From NCBI GenBank assembly GCA_024363285.1, contig AP024710.1, positions 1,582,001 through 1,646,000 of the forward strand: a stretch of DNA of 64,000 bases, in the 5' to 3' direction. The notes beneath the pieces are model-generated. The model saw only the letters and a program-made list of their open reading frames with translations. It made no database searches and was not told the origin of the DNA. Source of the DNA: Leptolinea sp. HRD-7 (GTDB lineage: Bacteria; Chloroflexota; Anaerolineae; Anaerolineales; Anaerolineaceae). Position 1 is the stretch's first letter; each line of letters begins with the position of its first letter. The position numbers and the translations under genes were made by a program. This document shows positions 17,538 through 27,254 of this stretch, in pieces.

Positions 17538-19484
17538 TTACCCCTCTTCGCCCTTCTTGAATTGCGTGTTGTACAGGTGCGTGTACAGCCCATTCAATTC
17601 CAACAACTCCGCGTGGGTGCCGCGTTCCAGCACCTGACCGCGGTCGATCACCAGTATCTGGTCAGCCGCGAGGATGGTGCTCAGGCGGTGCGCGATGACA
17701 ATGCTTGTGCGCCGGGCCATCACGACTTTCATCGCTTCCTGGATCAGGGCTTCCGATTCGCTGTCGAGGCTGCTGGTGGCTTCATCCAGCACCAGAATGC
17801 GCGGATCCTTCAGCAGCACACGCGCCAGTGCCAGGCGCTGTTTCTCACCGCCGCTCAGGCGGTACCCGCGTTCGCCAACGATGGTATCGTACCCCTCGGG
17901 CAGGTTGGCGATGAAATTGTGGATATTGGCTGTGCGGCAGGCTTTTTCCAGGTCTGCCTGTGAGGCATCCAGTTTCGCGTAGACAAGGTTTGTGCGGATG
18001 GTGTCATGGAACAGGTAGGTCTCCTGAGTTACCATACCGATCTGGTTGGAGAGCGATTCCAGCGATAACTCCCGCAGGTCGCGGCCGTCCAGCAAAATGC
18101 GGCCTTCGGTGGGGTCGTACAGGCGGGGGATCAGGTAGGTGAGGGTGGTCTTGCCCGCGCCGCTGGGTCCCACCAGCGCCACCAGAGAACCCGGCTCCAC
18201 CCGGAAGCTGACATGCTCCAGCGCGTTTCCGCGCGCCTGGTGGTGGGTGGGCTGCTCCGCTTCCTCGTCAGTGCGTTCCGATTTGTTGTTCTTTGGTGTG
18301 CCGCCGGAGAGAACGGCAGTCACCGAATCCATGCTGCCGTAACGGCGCACGTCACTTAACAGGTATTCGTCACCGGTTTCATATTTAAAGGTGACATCCT
18401 CAAAGACGATGCCGCCCTCGCATTTATCTAAAACAACAGGATGGTCCGCTTCCGGGATGTCAACGGGGAGGTCGATCACCTCAAAAACCCGCTCAAAGCT
18501 GACGATCGACGTAGAGAATTCCACCGGGGCGTTGGATAGTGACTGCAGAGCGCCGTACAGGATGCCCAGGTAGGCTCCAAAGGCTACAATGGTTCCTACG
18601 GTAAAGGTACCGATGATCACAAAGTACCCGCCCAGGCCGTAGACCAGAGCGGTACCTACGGCGCTCAACAGCATCATCACCGAGATGAACATGGAACCGG
18701 TATACGAGCGTTTGACCCCCAGATCGGCCACCACCTTCGCGCGTCCTGCCATACGCTCAATCTCAAGCTGGCGGCGGCCGAACAATTTGACCAACAGCGC
18801 CCCGCCGATGTTCAGTGTTTCATTCATCATGGCATTCATCTGCGCGTTGGCTTCCATCTGCCTGTGAGCGATATCACGCAGCCGATCGGCCATCTTGTTC
18901 GAGGCAAAAATAAACAGCGGCATCACGATCACGCTGATGACCGTCAGCCGCCATTCCATGGTCAACATCACGCTGAGCACCACCACCGCCTGGATCAGAT
19001 TGGTGATGATGGTCACAAAGGTGTTGCTGATGGCGTTCTGCGCGCCAACCACGTCATTGTTCAGCCGGCTCATCAATTCACCGACCTTGGTATTGGTGAA
19101 GAAGCGGAGCGACATACGCTGCAGGCCGGAATACAATGCGATGCGCAGGTCGTAGATCACCCCCTCGCCCACACCGGCGTTCAATTTGCGCTGGAATACA
19201 TTTAACGCACCCTGTGTGATCGGCAGCATAAGCAATGCTAAGGATAGCCAGATCAAACGCTGAATATCCTTTGCCGGAATGGTGCGGTCGATCAGATCGC
19301 GGAGCACCAGCGGCGACAGCATGGAAATCGCCGTTGAAGCCAGGATAACCATAAGCATCGCGATCATACGCCGCCAGTACGGCTTCGCGTATGAAAGTAC
19401 CCGTTTGAGAAGAGCACGGGTTATTTTCGGTTTTTCATCGGTTTCTCGGGCCAACCGGCCCAACCCCATTCCATGAAAAGACAA
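17538..19484 (-). CDS. ABC exporter, fused permease and ATPase
   Basis: A 648-residue half-transporter of the MsbA/LmrA type. Residues about 30-340 are the six-helix membrane domain. The ATPase has Walker A GPSGAGKTT, Q-loop GMVTQETYLF, signature LSGGEKQR, Walker B ILVLDEATSSLD and the switch His in IAHRL. An unusual stretch of about 45 residues (near 370-418, Ser/Glu/Lys/Gln-rich) is inserted between the first ATPase strand (VTFKYETGDEYLL) and LEHVSFRVEPG. Substrate unknown; probably works as a homodimer. No clear ribosome binding site precedes ATG 19484. Confidence 0.93.
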   Translation of the reverse strand: MSFHGMGLGRLARETDEKPKITRALLKRVLSYAKPYWRRMIAMLMVILASTAISMLSPLVLRDLIDRTIPAKDIQRLIWLSLALLMLPITQGALNVFQRKLNAGVGEGVIYDLRIALYSGLQRMSLRFFTNTKVGELMSRLNNDVVGAQNAISNTFVTIITNLIQAVVVLSVMLTMEWRLTVISVIVMPLFIFASNKMADRLRDIAHRQMEANAQMNAMMNETLNIGGALLVKLFGRRQLEIERMAGRAKVVADLGVKRSYTGSMFISVMMLLSAVGTALVYGLGGYFVIIGTFTVGTIVAFGAYLGILYGALQSLSNAPVEFSTSIVSFERVFEVIDLPVDIPEADHPVVLDKCEGGIVFEDVTFKYETGDEYLLSDVRRYGSMDSVTAVLSGGTPKNNKSERTDEEAEQPTHHQARGNALEHVSFRVEPGSLVALVGPSGAGKTTLTYLIPRLYDPTEGRILLDGRDLRELSLESLSNQIGMVTQETYLFHDTIRTNLVYAKLDASQADLEKACRTANIHNFIANLPEGYDTIVGERGYRLSGGEKQRLALARVLLKDPRILVLDEATSSLDSESEALIQEAMKVVMARRTSIVIAHRLSTILAADQILVIDRGQVLERGTHAELLELNGLYTHLYNTQFKKGEEG

Positions 19485-19703
19485 TTTTGCCTCACTTGAC
19501 GCTTGAAATTCTTGCGAATCTTATTAGACTCAGAATTAAGGACGAAAATGACTTCCATAACTACAGCGTCCCGGCCTGCAAGATGTATTGTAGCAGGTCA
19601 CAATTAATCCAGGCGGGTTTCATACCTCCGGTAAATATAGCTCCTTGATCCGCATTCTCCCGGGCGGTCTGATTCCCACCAGACGTTCTGAAAGGAGAAG
19701 AAT

Positions 19704-19910
19704 ATGATCAAACTGGACCTGTCAAATGATGATGTTCAAATCCTGATCGATCTGCTGGAAACGGCCGTCTCGGAACTACGGATGGAGATCATGCAAACCG
19801 ACAACCGGGAATACCGCAAGATGCTGCAACAACGCGAAGCGATATTGAAACGGTTGCATGTGGAACTGGCCGGAAGATTAGAGCAAAAAATGGTAGAAGA
19901 AGTCGCATAA
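19704..19910 (+). CDS. Small helical protein (68 residues)
   Basis: Preceded by AAGGAG and followed by a clear terminator, so it is a real gene. The sequence is amphipathic and highly charged, predicted as two helices (ILIDLLETAVSELRMEIMQ, then REAILKRLHVELAGRLEQ), and may form a coiled-coil dimer. I know no characterised family. It lies divergent from the ABC exporter gene, about 219 bp away. Confidence 0.75.
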   Translation: MIKLDLSNDDVQILIDLLETAVSELRMEIMQTDNREYRKMLQQREAILKRLHVELAGRLEQKMVEEVA

Positions 19911-20008
19911 GATCGTCTTTGACGATCCGCCGGTAGACTATCCGGTTTTGTCAATAAAGCCGGTCTGACAAAAGAATTGTCTTTATGAGGTCGGGCTGAA
20001 TAGTTATT

Positions 20009-20038
20009 AAAAGCAACCTGGTATAACAGGTTGCTTTT
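20009..20038 (+). terminator. Intrinsic terminator after the 68-residue gene
   Basis: A perfect 12-bp stem (20009-20020 with 20027-20038, loop GTATAA) begins with AAAA and ends with TTTT. Confidence 0.85.
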
Positions 20039-20104
20039 ACATTAAAAAATTCGTTAAAATTACAGGGTAACTTCTCAAGAGGAGTATCTCTGAATTAAAT
20101 AGGT

Positions 20105-21001
20105 GTGCCTGTGACCCATATTATTACGCCTTCCCAACCCGCGCCGCAGATGAAAGCCATCCGTTTTATCAAGTACCTGCTGTTCAGCGCGTCCGTCATC
20201 CCCTGCCTGGTGGCGGGAGCCATGGCAAGCCGCGTGGGCGCCGTCAATGTGAACTGGTTCCTGCTGGTGACAGTTGCCATCTTCATTGCCCAGGTGGGCG
20301 GTGACTACCTCTACTATTATTTCACCCACTACCATACCGACCAGCGCGACGCGCACACCAAGATTTTTGCCGGTTGGAAGCCGCTTTTCGTTGACACCCT
20401 TCTCAAACCCGAGCATACTGTTTTTGCCGGCGCGGCCTGCCTGTTGGTCAGTTTTTTTATCGGGGTGTTCTTCTGGGTGCAACTGGGCAATACCGTCATT
20501 CTGCTGGCTGCCATTGGCGGAGCAGTAGCGGTGTTCTTCACCCCGCTGATGCTGCGCGGTTTGAAAGAGCCGGTGATCTTTGTCACTTTCGGTCCGCTGG
20601 TGATGGTTGGCGTGTACTATGTGCTGATCAAACAGATTTCGCTTGACCCGGTTCTGGCTTCACTGCCCGGGGCATTTCTGGTCACCCTGGTGGCGTATCT
20701 GAAAAGCGCCCGGTTTGAGGTTCAGCAAACCGAATCGGGAACGGTTGTGTTAAATGTAAAAGTGACCACCATTCGCTGGCTGGCGGGGTTGGCTTACCTC
20801 AGCCTGGTCATTCTGGTAATCGCGCGGTTCATTCCTGTCTGGTCGCTGGCCGGTCTGCTTACCGCCCCCTTCGCCTGGATGGTCTCAACGCGAATTGAGC
20901 GGCAGAAAACGGTGGTGAATTACCTGTGGGCAACCGTGTATTCATTGATCGTTTATGTGGTCACCGGGCTGTTGATTGCCCTTGGTTTCCTTATCCATTA
21001 A
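20105..21001 (+). CDS. UbiA-type prenyltransferase paralogue, possibly divergent
   Basis: A 298-residue protein with about eight membrane segments and the UbiA fold. The first Asp-rich motif is altered: GGDYLYYYFTHYHTDQRD instead of the usual NDYFDxxxGxD, and the second motif is not evident (KSARFEVQQTESG at its place). It may use another substrate or be inactive. It is followed, 23 bp later, by a canonical UbiA gene, so the two may act together. The GTG/ATG choice is uncertain: the first in-frame start is at 20105 and ATG at 20150 is possible. Confidence 0.75.
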   Translation: MPVTHIITPSQPAPQMKAIRFIKYLLFSASVIPCLVAGAMASRVGAVNVNWFLLVTVAIFIAQVGGDYLYYYFTHYHTDQRDAHTKIFAGWKPLFVDTLLKPEHTVFAGAACLLVSFFIGVFFWVQLGNTVILLAAIGGAVAVFFTPLMLRGLKEPVIFVTFGPLVMVGVYYVLIKQISLDPVLASLPGAFLVTLVAYLKSARFEVQQTESGTVVLNVKVTTIRWLAGLAYLSLVILVIARFIPVWSLAGLLTAPFAWMVSTRIERQKTVVNYLWATVYSLIVYVVTGLLIALGFLIH

Positions 21002-21024
21002 TTTTTTGCCACTGGAGGAATTAT

Positions 21025-21921
21025 ATGAAGGACTGGTTTGTGACCTGGTTCAAAGCAGCCAGGGCACCGTTTTTGGTGGTCAGCCTGATGCCAGCTTTGC
21101 TGGGCGGTATCATCGCGGCGGCTGCTGGGCCGATCAACATGGGTATCTTCATTGCCTGTGTCATCGGAGTGGTGATGGCCCATTCCGCGGCGGATTTCAT
21201 CGATGATTACTTTGATTTCAAAAAAGGTAACCTGGGTAACAAGGAAGAACAATTTCATGACAGCCCGTTGATCTCGGGTAAGGTCACCCTTAATCAAGTA
21301 CTGGTGGCCACGCTGATCTGCCTGGCTATTGCCCTGGCAGCCGGCCTGTATGTGTTTATCAACGTGGGTATGCCCATCGTATGGATGGTCGTCATCGGAG
21401 CGTTTATTGTGTTCTTCTACACCTCACCTCCGGTGATGCTGAACTACCGCGGTCTGGGTGAGACGGCCATATTCCTTGCCTTTGGCCCGATGATCGTTGT
21501 CGGCGTGTATGTGGCGTTAACAGGAACGTTCTCCTGGGAACCGTTGTTGGTCTCGTTAGTACCCGGGGTGTTCACCATGGGTGTGGTGCTGGTGAGCAAC
21601 ACCTTTGACTATTTCGACGATATTAAATCCGGCAAGAAGACCTTTGCTGTGCGTTTTGGTCAGGCAGCCGAAGTCAAATTGATGGCTATAAGCTCGGTTA
21701 TTGCTTATTTGGCGGTTATCGGCGGTGTCATTGCTGGATTGGTCCCTGTGTGGGCACTGCTTGTACTACTCTCTATCCCTATGGCGTATGACGCGGTGAA
21801 ATTCACCTTTGGTTTTGCTGATGTTGACCGCTATAAAGCCGCCATGACCAAAGCAATCGCGCTGTCATCGGTCGCCTGTATTTTGCTATTAGTGGCATAC
21901 GGGTTGGTGATCCTGTTCTGA
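21025..21921 (+). CDS. UbiA prenyltransferase (MenA-like)
   Basis: A 298-residue membrane protein with both Asp-rich motifs of UbiA enzymes: DFIDDYFDFKKG near residue 56 and NTFDYFDDIKSGKKT near 192. They bind Mg-diphosphate of the isoprenoid donor. The closest match in style is MenA (1,4-dihydroxy-2-naphthoate polyprenyltransferase) of menaquinone synthesis, but no other men genes are near. GGAGGA precedes ATG 21025; an open frame from 20926 is an overlap artefact with the upstream gene. Confidence 0.88.
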   Translation: MKDWFVTWFKAARAPFLVVSLMPALLGGIIAAAAGPINMGIFIACVIGVVMAHSAADFIDDYFDFKKGNLGNKEEQFHDSPLISGKVTLNQVLVATLICLAIALAAGLYVFINVGMPIVWMVVIGAFIVFFYTSPPVMLNYRGLGETAIFLAFGPMIVVGVYVALTGTFSWEPLLVSLVPGVFTMGVVLVSNTFDYFDDIKSGKKTFAVRFGQAAEVKLMAISSVIAYLAVIGGVIAGLVPVWALLVLLSIPMAYDAVKFTFGFADVDRYKAAMTKAIALSSVACILLLVAYGLVILF

Positions 21922-21943
21922 GGTAAAGTCCCGGCAGAACCCG

Positions 21944-21995
21944 CCCCCCATCCCGGCCTTCCCCCATTTTCAAAAGCGAAAATGGAGGAAGGTGA
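21944..21995 (+). repeat. Dispersed intergenic repeat, copy 1
   Basis: A C-rich start (CCCCCCATCCCGGCCTTCCC) followed by a hairpin around CCATTTTC/GAAAATGG and AGGAAGGTG. Close relatives are at 41711-41760 (opposite strand) and 47361-47410. A shorter fragment with CCTCCATTTTCC and GGAAAATGGGGGAG lies at 22083-22125. Confidence 0.75.
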
Positions 21996-22154
21996 CTGGC
22001 ACGGAATGGAAAATTGAATAAAATTCCCGGAGCTCCAACATTAAAGTCCGGGAATTTTAATATCAGGCGTACCGAGAACAACATCTCCTCCATTTTCCGT
22101 CTTTTGGAAAATGGGGGAGATCATAGAGGGGGTGCTTTTTGATCAAAATATTAA

Positions 22155-22625
22155 TTACAAAGATCGGGCGATCAGATCTTTCAATATGATGCGGAACTTC
22201 ACCGCGGCAGGTTCCGGTCCGAGCGGAATGAAGATACTCCCCGACCCTTCATCTGAATTGGTTCGCAAGCCGATCACATCGAGCCCGCTATTGGGTATCA
22301 ATTTATACGCGGCTGTATTTTCGTAATCCTGTGTTGAAATTTCACCATACCGTGCGGAAATTACCCCGGGTGTTTTGCCTTCCGGCATGGAGGCGGTCAC
22401 CAGCCAGTCATCTGTCAACAGGCTGGTATGTGTTGTAATGGTCGGTTTTCCGGCAAACAATCCTGACTTAATCACCTGTGCCATAGTCTCTATGCACAAG
22501 ATTGGTTCTCCTGTCAGAGCTTTTTCTATCCCGTACCGGTGTAAATGCGTGCGAATTGCCTCCTGAATGGATAAATCCAATTCAGTGAATGCGCATTCAC
22601 GTGTTCGGTTCAGATACTGGTCCAT
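22155..22625 (-). CDS. Unknown protein (156 residues)
   Basis: GGGAG precedes ATG 22625, and the product has a plausible mixed alpha-beta composition with no membrane segment. The middle part (TITTHTSLLTDDWLVTAS, then ISARYGEISTQDYEN) and the end (VKFRIILKDLIARSL) suggest a small PH-like or lipocalin-like barrel, but I do not recognise a family. It lies 35 bp downstream of the C_GCAxxG_C_C gene on the same strand, probably in one operon. Confidence 0.7.
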   Translation of the reverse strand: MDQYLNRTRECAFTELDLSIQEAIRTHLHRYGIEKALTGEPILCIETMAQVIKSGLFAGKPTITTHTSLLTDDWLVTASMPEGKTPGVISARYGEISTQDYENTAAYKLIPNSGLDVIGLRTNSDEGSGSIFIPLGPEPAAVKFRIILKDLIARSL

Positions 22626-22660
22626 TAAATCTCCCTTTGACCTTATCCGGGCCGCTGAGC

Positions 22661-23110
22661 TTAATCCTTGATCAGGCTTTCAACAATCTCGATGCTGTCT
22701 TTGATACAACCATTGCAGCGGGTGGCAAAAACGCCTTTTTCTGAGGCAACCTTCCGGGCGTCGGCATCGTTCATGTCAAATCCGAGGATGTCGTTGCAAC
22801 GAATAGCTCCAGCACGTTCTTTAAAACGTCGAATCAATTCCTGGTCTAACGCATAAACTTTTTCCTTGGCCACTTTGTTGGCTTCGCCGTCCATACTGTT
22901 GACCCCATATTTCATCCCCAGAACCATAATTCCACCGGAAAGCGCGCCACAAACTTCACCCGAACGCCCCAAACCGCCGCCCATTCCGAGGGCCATTTTT
23001 TGCGCAATGACTTCATTCACGCCCAATTCTTCGGCAAATACGCTGGCAACGCATTGAGCGCAACCGAATCCGCTGGTGTGACGTTCAATGGCTTTTTCCA
23101 CTCGATTCAT
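22661..23110 (-). CDS. C_GCAxxG_C_C family redox protein
   Basis: A 149-residue protein with the family signature: GFGCAQCVASVFAEEL near residue 14, GRSGEVCGALSGG near 50 and a late CNDILGFD and CNGCI. The conserved Cys residues suggest a redox or iron-sulfur related role. No function is proven for the family. GGAGA precedes ATG 23110. Confidence 0.9.
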   Translation of the reverse strand: MNRVEKAIERHTSGFGCAQCVASVFAEELGVNEVIAQKMALGMGGGLGRSGEVCGALSGGIMVLGMKYGVNSMDGEANKVAKEKVYALDQELIRRFKERAGAIRCNDILGFDMNDADARKVASEKGVFATRCNGCIKDSIEIVESLIKD

Positions 23111-23166
23111 GATGAAGGTCTCCTGTTTTCGGTAAAAGTCGGTATGAAGGTAATTGTATCCATTTT

Positions 23167-23195
23167 TTCACACCAGAACGGTTTTCCGGTACAAT
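23167..23195 (+). promoter_or_regulatory. Promoter with -10 nine bases before the ATG
   Basis: TTCACA (23167-23172), a 17-bp spacer, then CCGG-TACAAT with the -10 at 23190-23195. The ATG of the Cys-rich gene is at 23205, so the transcript would be leaderless or nearly so. The promoter overlaps the start region of the divergent C_GCAxxG_C_C gene. Confidence 0.6.
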
Positions 23196-23204
23196 GCGTT
23201 TCGA

Positions 23205-23891
23205 ATGTGCGCTTATGAACCAAAACTGGATATGGCAGCCCTCTACCGGGGTTTTAACTCACCGGTTTCCGTGGAGGATTGCGGCCGAATGTGCGCTCCG
23301 CATAACCCGAATGGGAAACCTTTCTGTTGCGATATCTGCCGCGCGGTTCCGGTGGCTTACCATCAGGAATGGGATTACCTCAAGGCAAACACCGATCTGT
23401 GGCATGAATGGCGGGGTGACGAATGCGCGGCCGAACCGGTGGATCCTTCTGAAATGCGCGCTGATACGCCCGGGCATCTGACCCTGCTGGCCTGCAAGGG
23501 CCCGGCAGATTGTCAACGGGAATTTCGTGCCACAAGCTGCCGTCAGTTCCCGTTCTTTCCGTACGTGACGGATGACTACCGGTTTATCGGTCTGGCGTAT
23601 TACTGGGATTTTGAGCCGTATTGCTGGCTGCTCAGCCACCTTGACCGGGTAACGGAGACTTACCGGCGTGAGTTCGTTGGCACTTTTGATGAGCTTTTCA
23701 ACCAGTGGCCGGATGAATTTGAAAGCTACGCGGCAATGTCAGAAGAGGCGCGTGATTACTTTTGCGGACAACGCCGGCGAATCCCGCTTTTGCACCGTAA
23801 CGGTGGGCTATATCTGATCAGCCCGAAAAATGAACGGCTGGCGAAAACCACTTTCGATACTTTACGGAAATTTGGCCCATATAGGGCGTGA
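23205..23891 (+). CDS. Cysteine-rich YkgJ-like protein
   Basis: About 228 residues with a Cys cluster near the N-terminus (DCGRMCAPHNPNG, then FCCDIC) and further Cys in LLACKG, DCQREF and ATSCRQFPFFPY. This resembles the CxxCxxCC family (YkgJ) thought to bind zinc or an iron-sulfur centre, but the match is only by pattern. The frame is open from 23154; ATG 23205 is chosen because TACAAT lies nine bases before it. Confidence 0.7.
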   Translation: MCAYEPKLDMAALYRGFNSPVSVEDCGRMCAPHNPNGKPFCCDICRAVPVAYHQEWDYLKANTDLWHEWRGDECAAEPVDPSEMRADTPGHLTLLACKGPADCQREFRATSCRQFPFFPYVTDDYRFIGLAYYWDFEPYCWLLSHLDRVTETYRREFVGTFDELFNQWPDEFESYAAMSEEARDYFCGQRRRIPLLHRNGGLYLISPKNERLAKTTFDTLRKFGPYRA

Positions 23892-23990
23892 TAATTCACC
23901 GCGCGATTCAGCGGTATAGAAAAACATGTTTTGTGATGGTTATAATGAATCAATAACAGGCCGGTTAATGGTTTGTGAGGAGACAGTTTA

Positions 23991-26900
23991 ATGAACAAAA
24001 AGTGGATATTTGTTATCACTATTTCAACCTTGATATTTAGCTCGTTAAGCTGCGGCATATCGGTTGACTTGGGAAACGGTGTGAAGTCACCGACCCCGCT
24101 TCCACCTACCGCGACGGAGACACCTCTACCGCCAACAGCAACGTTTACCGCAGTCCCCCCCACAGCCACCCTGCCCGCGCCTACCGCAACTACCTCTGTG
24201 ATCGAGGAACAGCCGGAAGTGGTTCAGGTTCCGACCGAAGAAACTGTTGTGGAAGAACCTCCCGTACCCGAACCGACAGCCGTTCCCACGGTTGCCGCGC
24301 AGGTGATCACCCGAGAAAATGCCTCTCTGTTGACGTTGCAGCGTATGGAAAAAATCGGGCTCGGATCACTTCAAAAACTGGCTGTTTCACCGGATGGAAA
24401 GACAGTTCTCCTGTCATATACCAGCCAGTTGGTTTTGTTAAATGCCAGTGATTTCACTAAGGTCTGGACAACTGACCCGGGCCGCATTCTGAACGATGTG
24501 GTTTTTACAAAAGATGGAAAGCACATCGTTTCATATTCACCCGGCGGCACGGTAATGATGTTCGATTCTGCCACGGGAGCCATTTTAAAAACCATTCTTC
24601 CCCAGCGGGAAGGGGTAGTCTCTATGGCGCTTTCAGGACGGGGCGAATACTTTGCCATCCTGGATTACAGCGGAGTTACAAAGGTCTACAATACATCCAC
24701 CGGCAGCGAGGTGATGAAGAACAACGGCGCTTCTTACCCCGGCGGATTGAACGGAATCAGTCTTACTCCCGGCGGCGGCACATTGCTGATCGATGGATTG
24801 GATTCCAAACCGCGAAAACAGGTGCAGCAGTGGAACGTCACTGACGGTAAGTACAAGATCGGTCTGCTTGGGGTGATTGACGAGATGGACGCGTGGAAGT
24901 TCTCTCCCGATGCCAAACGCGTGTTTGGTATCAATCGCCGCAGCCTGACTTCTGTTCCGTCCAACACGCTGACCGCCTGGAACGCCTCTAATGGCGCGTT
25001 GATCAAAACCTACCCACAATCCGGCATAATTTCGGACTATGTGGTTTCTCCGGATGGTTCATCCATTCTGGTAGCCACGACCGATTATAAAATTCATTTA
25101 CTGGAAACCGAAAGCGGGAAAGAAAAAGGCGTTTTCACCGGTCACGGTTCACCGGTGGTGGGAATGGATTTTACGCCTGACAGCCAGGGTGTGATCTCTC
25201 TGGAAGCCAACGGGAGGATCATCCTGTGGGACGCGGTTGACTTGAAACCTGTCGCGCAGCGAGACGGGGCGCTGGCCTATTCCCGAACCGGAACGGGGCT
25301 GTCATTGGATGGCAGGAAGGCAGCTCTGGTATCACCGGAACGCAAGGCAATCTGGATTGTGGATCTACTGAGTGGCGCCCTGGAAAAAGCTTTGAGCCCT
25401 GAACAAAATGACCTGTACGCGCCCGCCCTTTCTCCGGCAGCCGATCGGGTTGCCGCTGTTGACGCGCAAAATCGGATCATCATCTGGGATACGGCCAGCG
25501 GACAAAAACTACAGATGATCACGGCGAAAACCCGAACACCCATTCACAAAGTGCGTTTTTCGCCGGATGGAAAAGTCATCGCTTCATTGAATGAAGGACA
25601 GGTTTTTCTCTGGGATGTGGCATCCGGCTCGAAGAAGGCCGAGTTTGCCGGCCGGAATGATGTCGCCTGGTCTACGGATGGGAAAATTGTCGCCTCTGAT
25701 AGTACCGACAACCGCCTGTATCTGACGGATTCGGGAACCGGCCGAAAAACCGCCGCTCTGGACGCGGAGGCTATTTCATCGATCAATTACTCGCCGGACG
25801 GCTCATTGATCGCAGTTGGCGGTACCCGTGTGCAGCCCAAAGAACGCGGGTTGATCAACATGGTGTTCCAGATCGATACCGGCAGCAAGATGCGCCTGCC
25901 GGTTGAAATGCCGAAACTGGCCGGAGAGGTTGTCCACACGGCGTATTCGCCCGATAAGAGTCTGTTAGCCGGTGTCGATTCCCAGGGGAATGTATACCTG
26001 TGGAGCCTGCTGGATGGTTCTCGCGTGGCCTACTTTGAAGAGATAGCGGCTGTTCCCGGCACCCTGGCATTCAATTCTGAAGGAACCCTGCTCTATGTTG
26101 CCGGCAGTGACGGCGCCATCGGTGTGATCTCAACACTGGAGGGCGCTGCCATACCGGAAACTCAACCCCAAGCCGGACAGGCTGAACCCGGAAGTGACTC
26201 CGATACTATTCCGGAGTTATCGGCTGAATCGTATACCCATTCCAAAGGATCAGTCACTGCAAAACTGCCCATGGGTTGGAAACTTCAGGAACCATCTTCG
26301 TTTTCCTTTGTTTCATCGGATCCTAAAGCCCGCGGGATCATTGCTTTTTCGGCGATCAATACGATAACTCCATTGAATGATGAGGCATTTACCAATTACA
26401 TAAACGCAAACGAAGCGAGAAACAAGGAATCGATTGCGGATTACAAAGAAGTCAGCCGCAGGATTGAAGCGGCAAAGGGTACCGGGTTTGTCTCCAGGAC
26501 AGTGTCTAAATCGGGCATTGCCTATTTGTTTGAAACATTCTATGACCGGGAAGGTGCGGTGATTAAACAGACCAACTTTTTCACTCAGACGGCTCTGGGC
26601 GATTCGTATCTCGCACTATACCTGGGTGTCTATGCCAGCCTGAAAGTTGACAGCGCGGTTATCCAGTCGCAAATTCCCTATAGCGAGTTATACACGTATA
26701 CTGATAAAGACGGCAAATTTGATTATGCCATTCCGGGGGGCTGGTGGTTGGACCCGGCTGACGCGTTGGAAAAATACAAAGCTCCGGATGGCTCAGCCTT
26801 CATGCAGCGGTTTACCATTCCCTGGAATGACAAGACCATGACCGATGACACGGCCATTTTCGGCGCCATACAAACCACCATTGAAAATCAGGAGGGATAT

Positions 26901-27104
26901 GTCACCATCCTGCGGAGAGACAAGATAGAAGGCGGCGGATGGCAGATCACCTACTCTATCGGCGGTATAGACACAACAGGCATTGTGACCGGGATAAAAG
27001 TGGACGGTAATTTGCAAATGGTGAATGTGGAATTCCCCACCAGCATGGCGGATAAATACCGCCCACTGGCGGTCAAGATCAATACCGCCTTAAAAACGAA
27101 GTAG
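23991..27104 (+). CDS. Large WD40-repeat lipoprotein
   Basis: 1037 residues. A lipoprotein signal ends at Cys21 (LSSLSCG), followed by a Pro/Thr/Ala/Glu linker (about 30-105). From about 120 to 720 there are many WD40-like blades (repeats of the type SPDGKxxxxxxxxxxxxLWD; e.g. SPDGKVIASLNEGQVFLWD), enough for two seven-bladed propellers. The last 290 residues hold two further similar domains (MGWKLQEPSS near 760 and IPGGWWLDPAD near 915) of PsbP-like style. It is anchored outside the membrane and probably binds proteins or ligands. GAGGAGA precedes ATG 23991. Confidence 0.88.
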   Translation: MNKKWIFVITISTLIFSSLSCGISVDLGNGVKSPTPLPPTATETPLPPTATFTAVPPTATLPAPTATTSVIEEQPEVVQVPTEETVVEEPPVPEPTAVPTVAAQVITRENASLLTLQRMEKIGLGSLQKLAVSPDGKTVLLSYTSQLVLLNASDFTKVWTTDPGRILNDVVFTKDGKHIVSYSPGGTVMMFDSATGAILKTILPQREGVVSMALSGRGEYFAILDYSGVTKVYNTSTGSEVMKNNGASYPGGLNGISLTPGGGTLLIDGLDSKPRKQVQQWNVTDGKYKIGLLGVIDEMDAWKFSPDAKRVFGINRRSLTSVPSNTLTAWNASNGALIKTYPQSGIISDYVVSPDGSSILVATTDYKIHLLETESGKEKGVFTGHGSPVVGMDFTPDSQGVISLEANGRIILWDAVDLKPVAQRDGALAYSRTGTGLSLDGRKAALVSPERKAIWIVDLLSGALEKALSPEQNDLYAPALSPAADRVAAVDAQNRIIIWDTASGQKLQMITAKTRTPIHKVRFSPDGKVIASLNEGQVFLWDVASGSKKAEFAGRNDVAWSTDGKIVASDSTDNRLYLTDSGTGRKTAALDAEAISSINYSPDGSLIAVGGTRVQPKERGLINMVFQIDTGSKMRLPVEMPKLAGEVVHTAYSPDKSLLAGVDSQGNVYLWSLLDGSRVAYFEEIAAVPGTLAFNSEGTLLYVAGSDGAIGVISTLEGAAIPETQPQAGQAEPGSDSDTIPELSAESYTHSKGSVTAKLPMGWKLQEPSSFSFVSSDPKARGIIAFSAINTITPLNDEAFTNYINANEARNKESIADYKEVSRRIEAAKGTGFVSRTVSKSGIAYLFETFYDREGAVIKQTNFFTQTALGDSYLALYLGVYASLKVDSAVIQSQIPYSELYTYTDKDGKFDYAIPGGWWLDPADALEKYKAPDGSAFMQRFTIPWNDKTMTDDTAIFGAIQTTIENQEGYVTILRRDKIEGGGWQITYSIGGIDTTGIVTGIKVDGNLQMVNVEFPTSMADKYRPLAVKINTALKTK

Positions 27105-27124
27105 TATCCATCGATACATCCATT

Positions 27125-27161
27125 ACACTCCCGTCCGGTTTACATCGGGCGGGAGTGTTTT
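27125..27161 (+). terminator. Intrinsic terminator of the WD40 lipoprotein gene
   Basis: A 13-bp stem (27125-27137 with 27146-27158, one wobble pair) with an eight-base loop ends in TTTT (27158-27161). Confidence 0.85.
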
Positions 27162-27254
27162 GTAAATTAGACATACATAAAAAAATGACTAAAATTAATA
27201 TAGTGGTGGAAATTTGTACCCGATGTGATTTTCGTTCCCTCTGCTGGAGTTCGC

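Noticed and set aside
16518-17637. Long open frames through the 207-bp repeats (about 176, 135 and 72 codons)
   Set aside because: They are open only because the period is a multiple of three; there is no ribosome binding site, and the codons simply mirror the DNA repeats.
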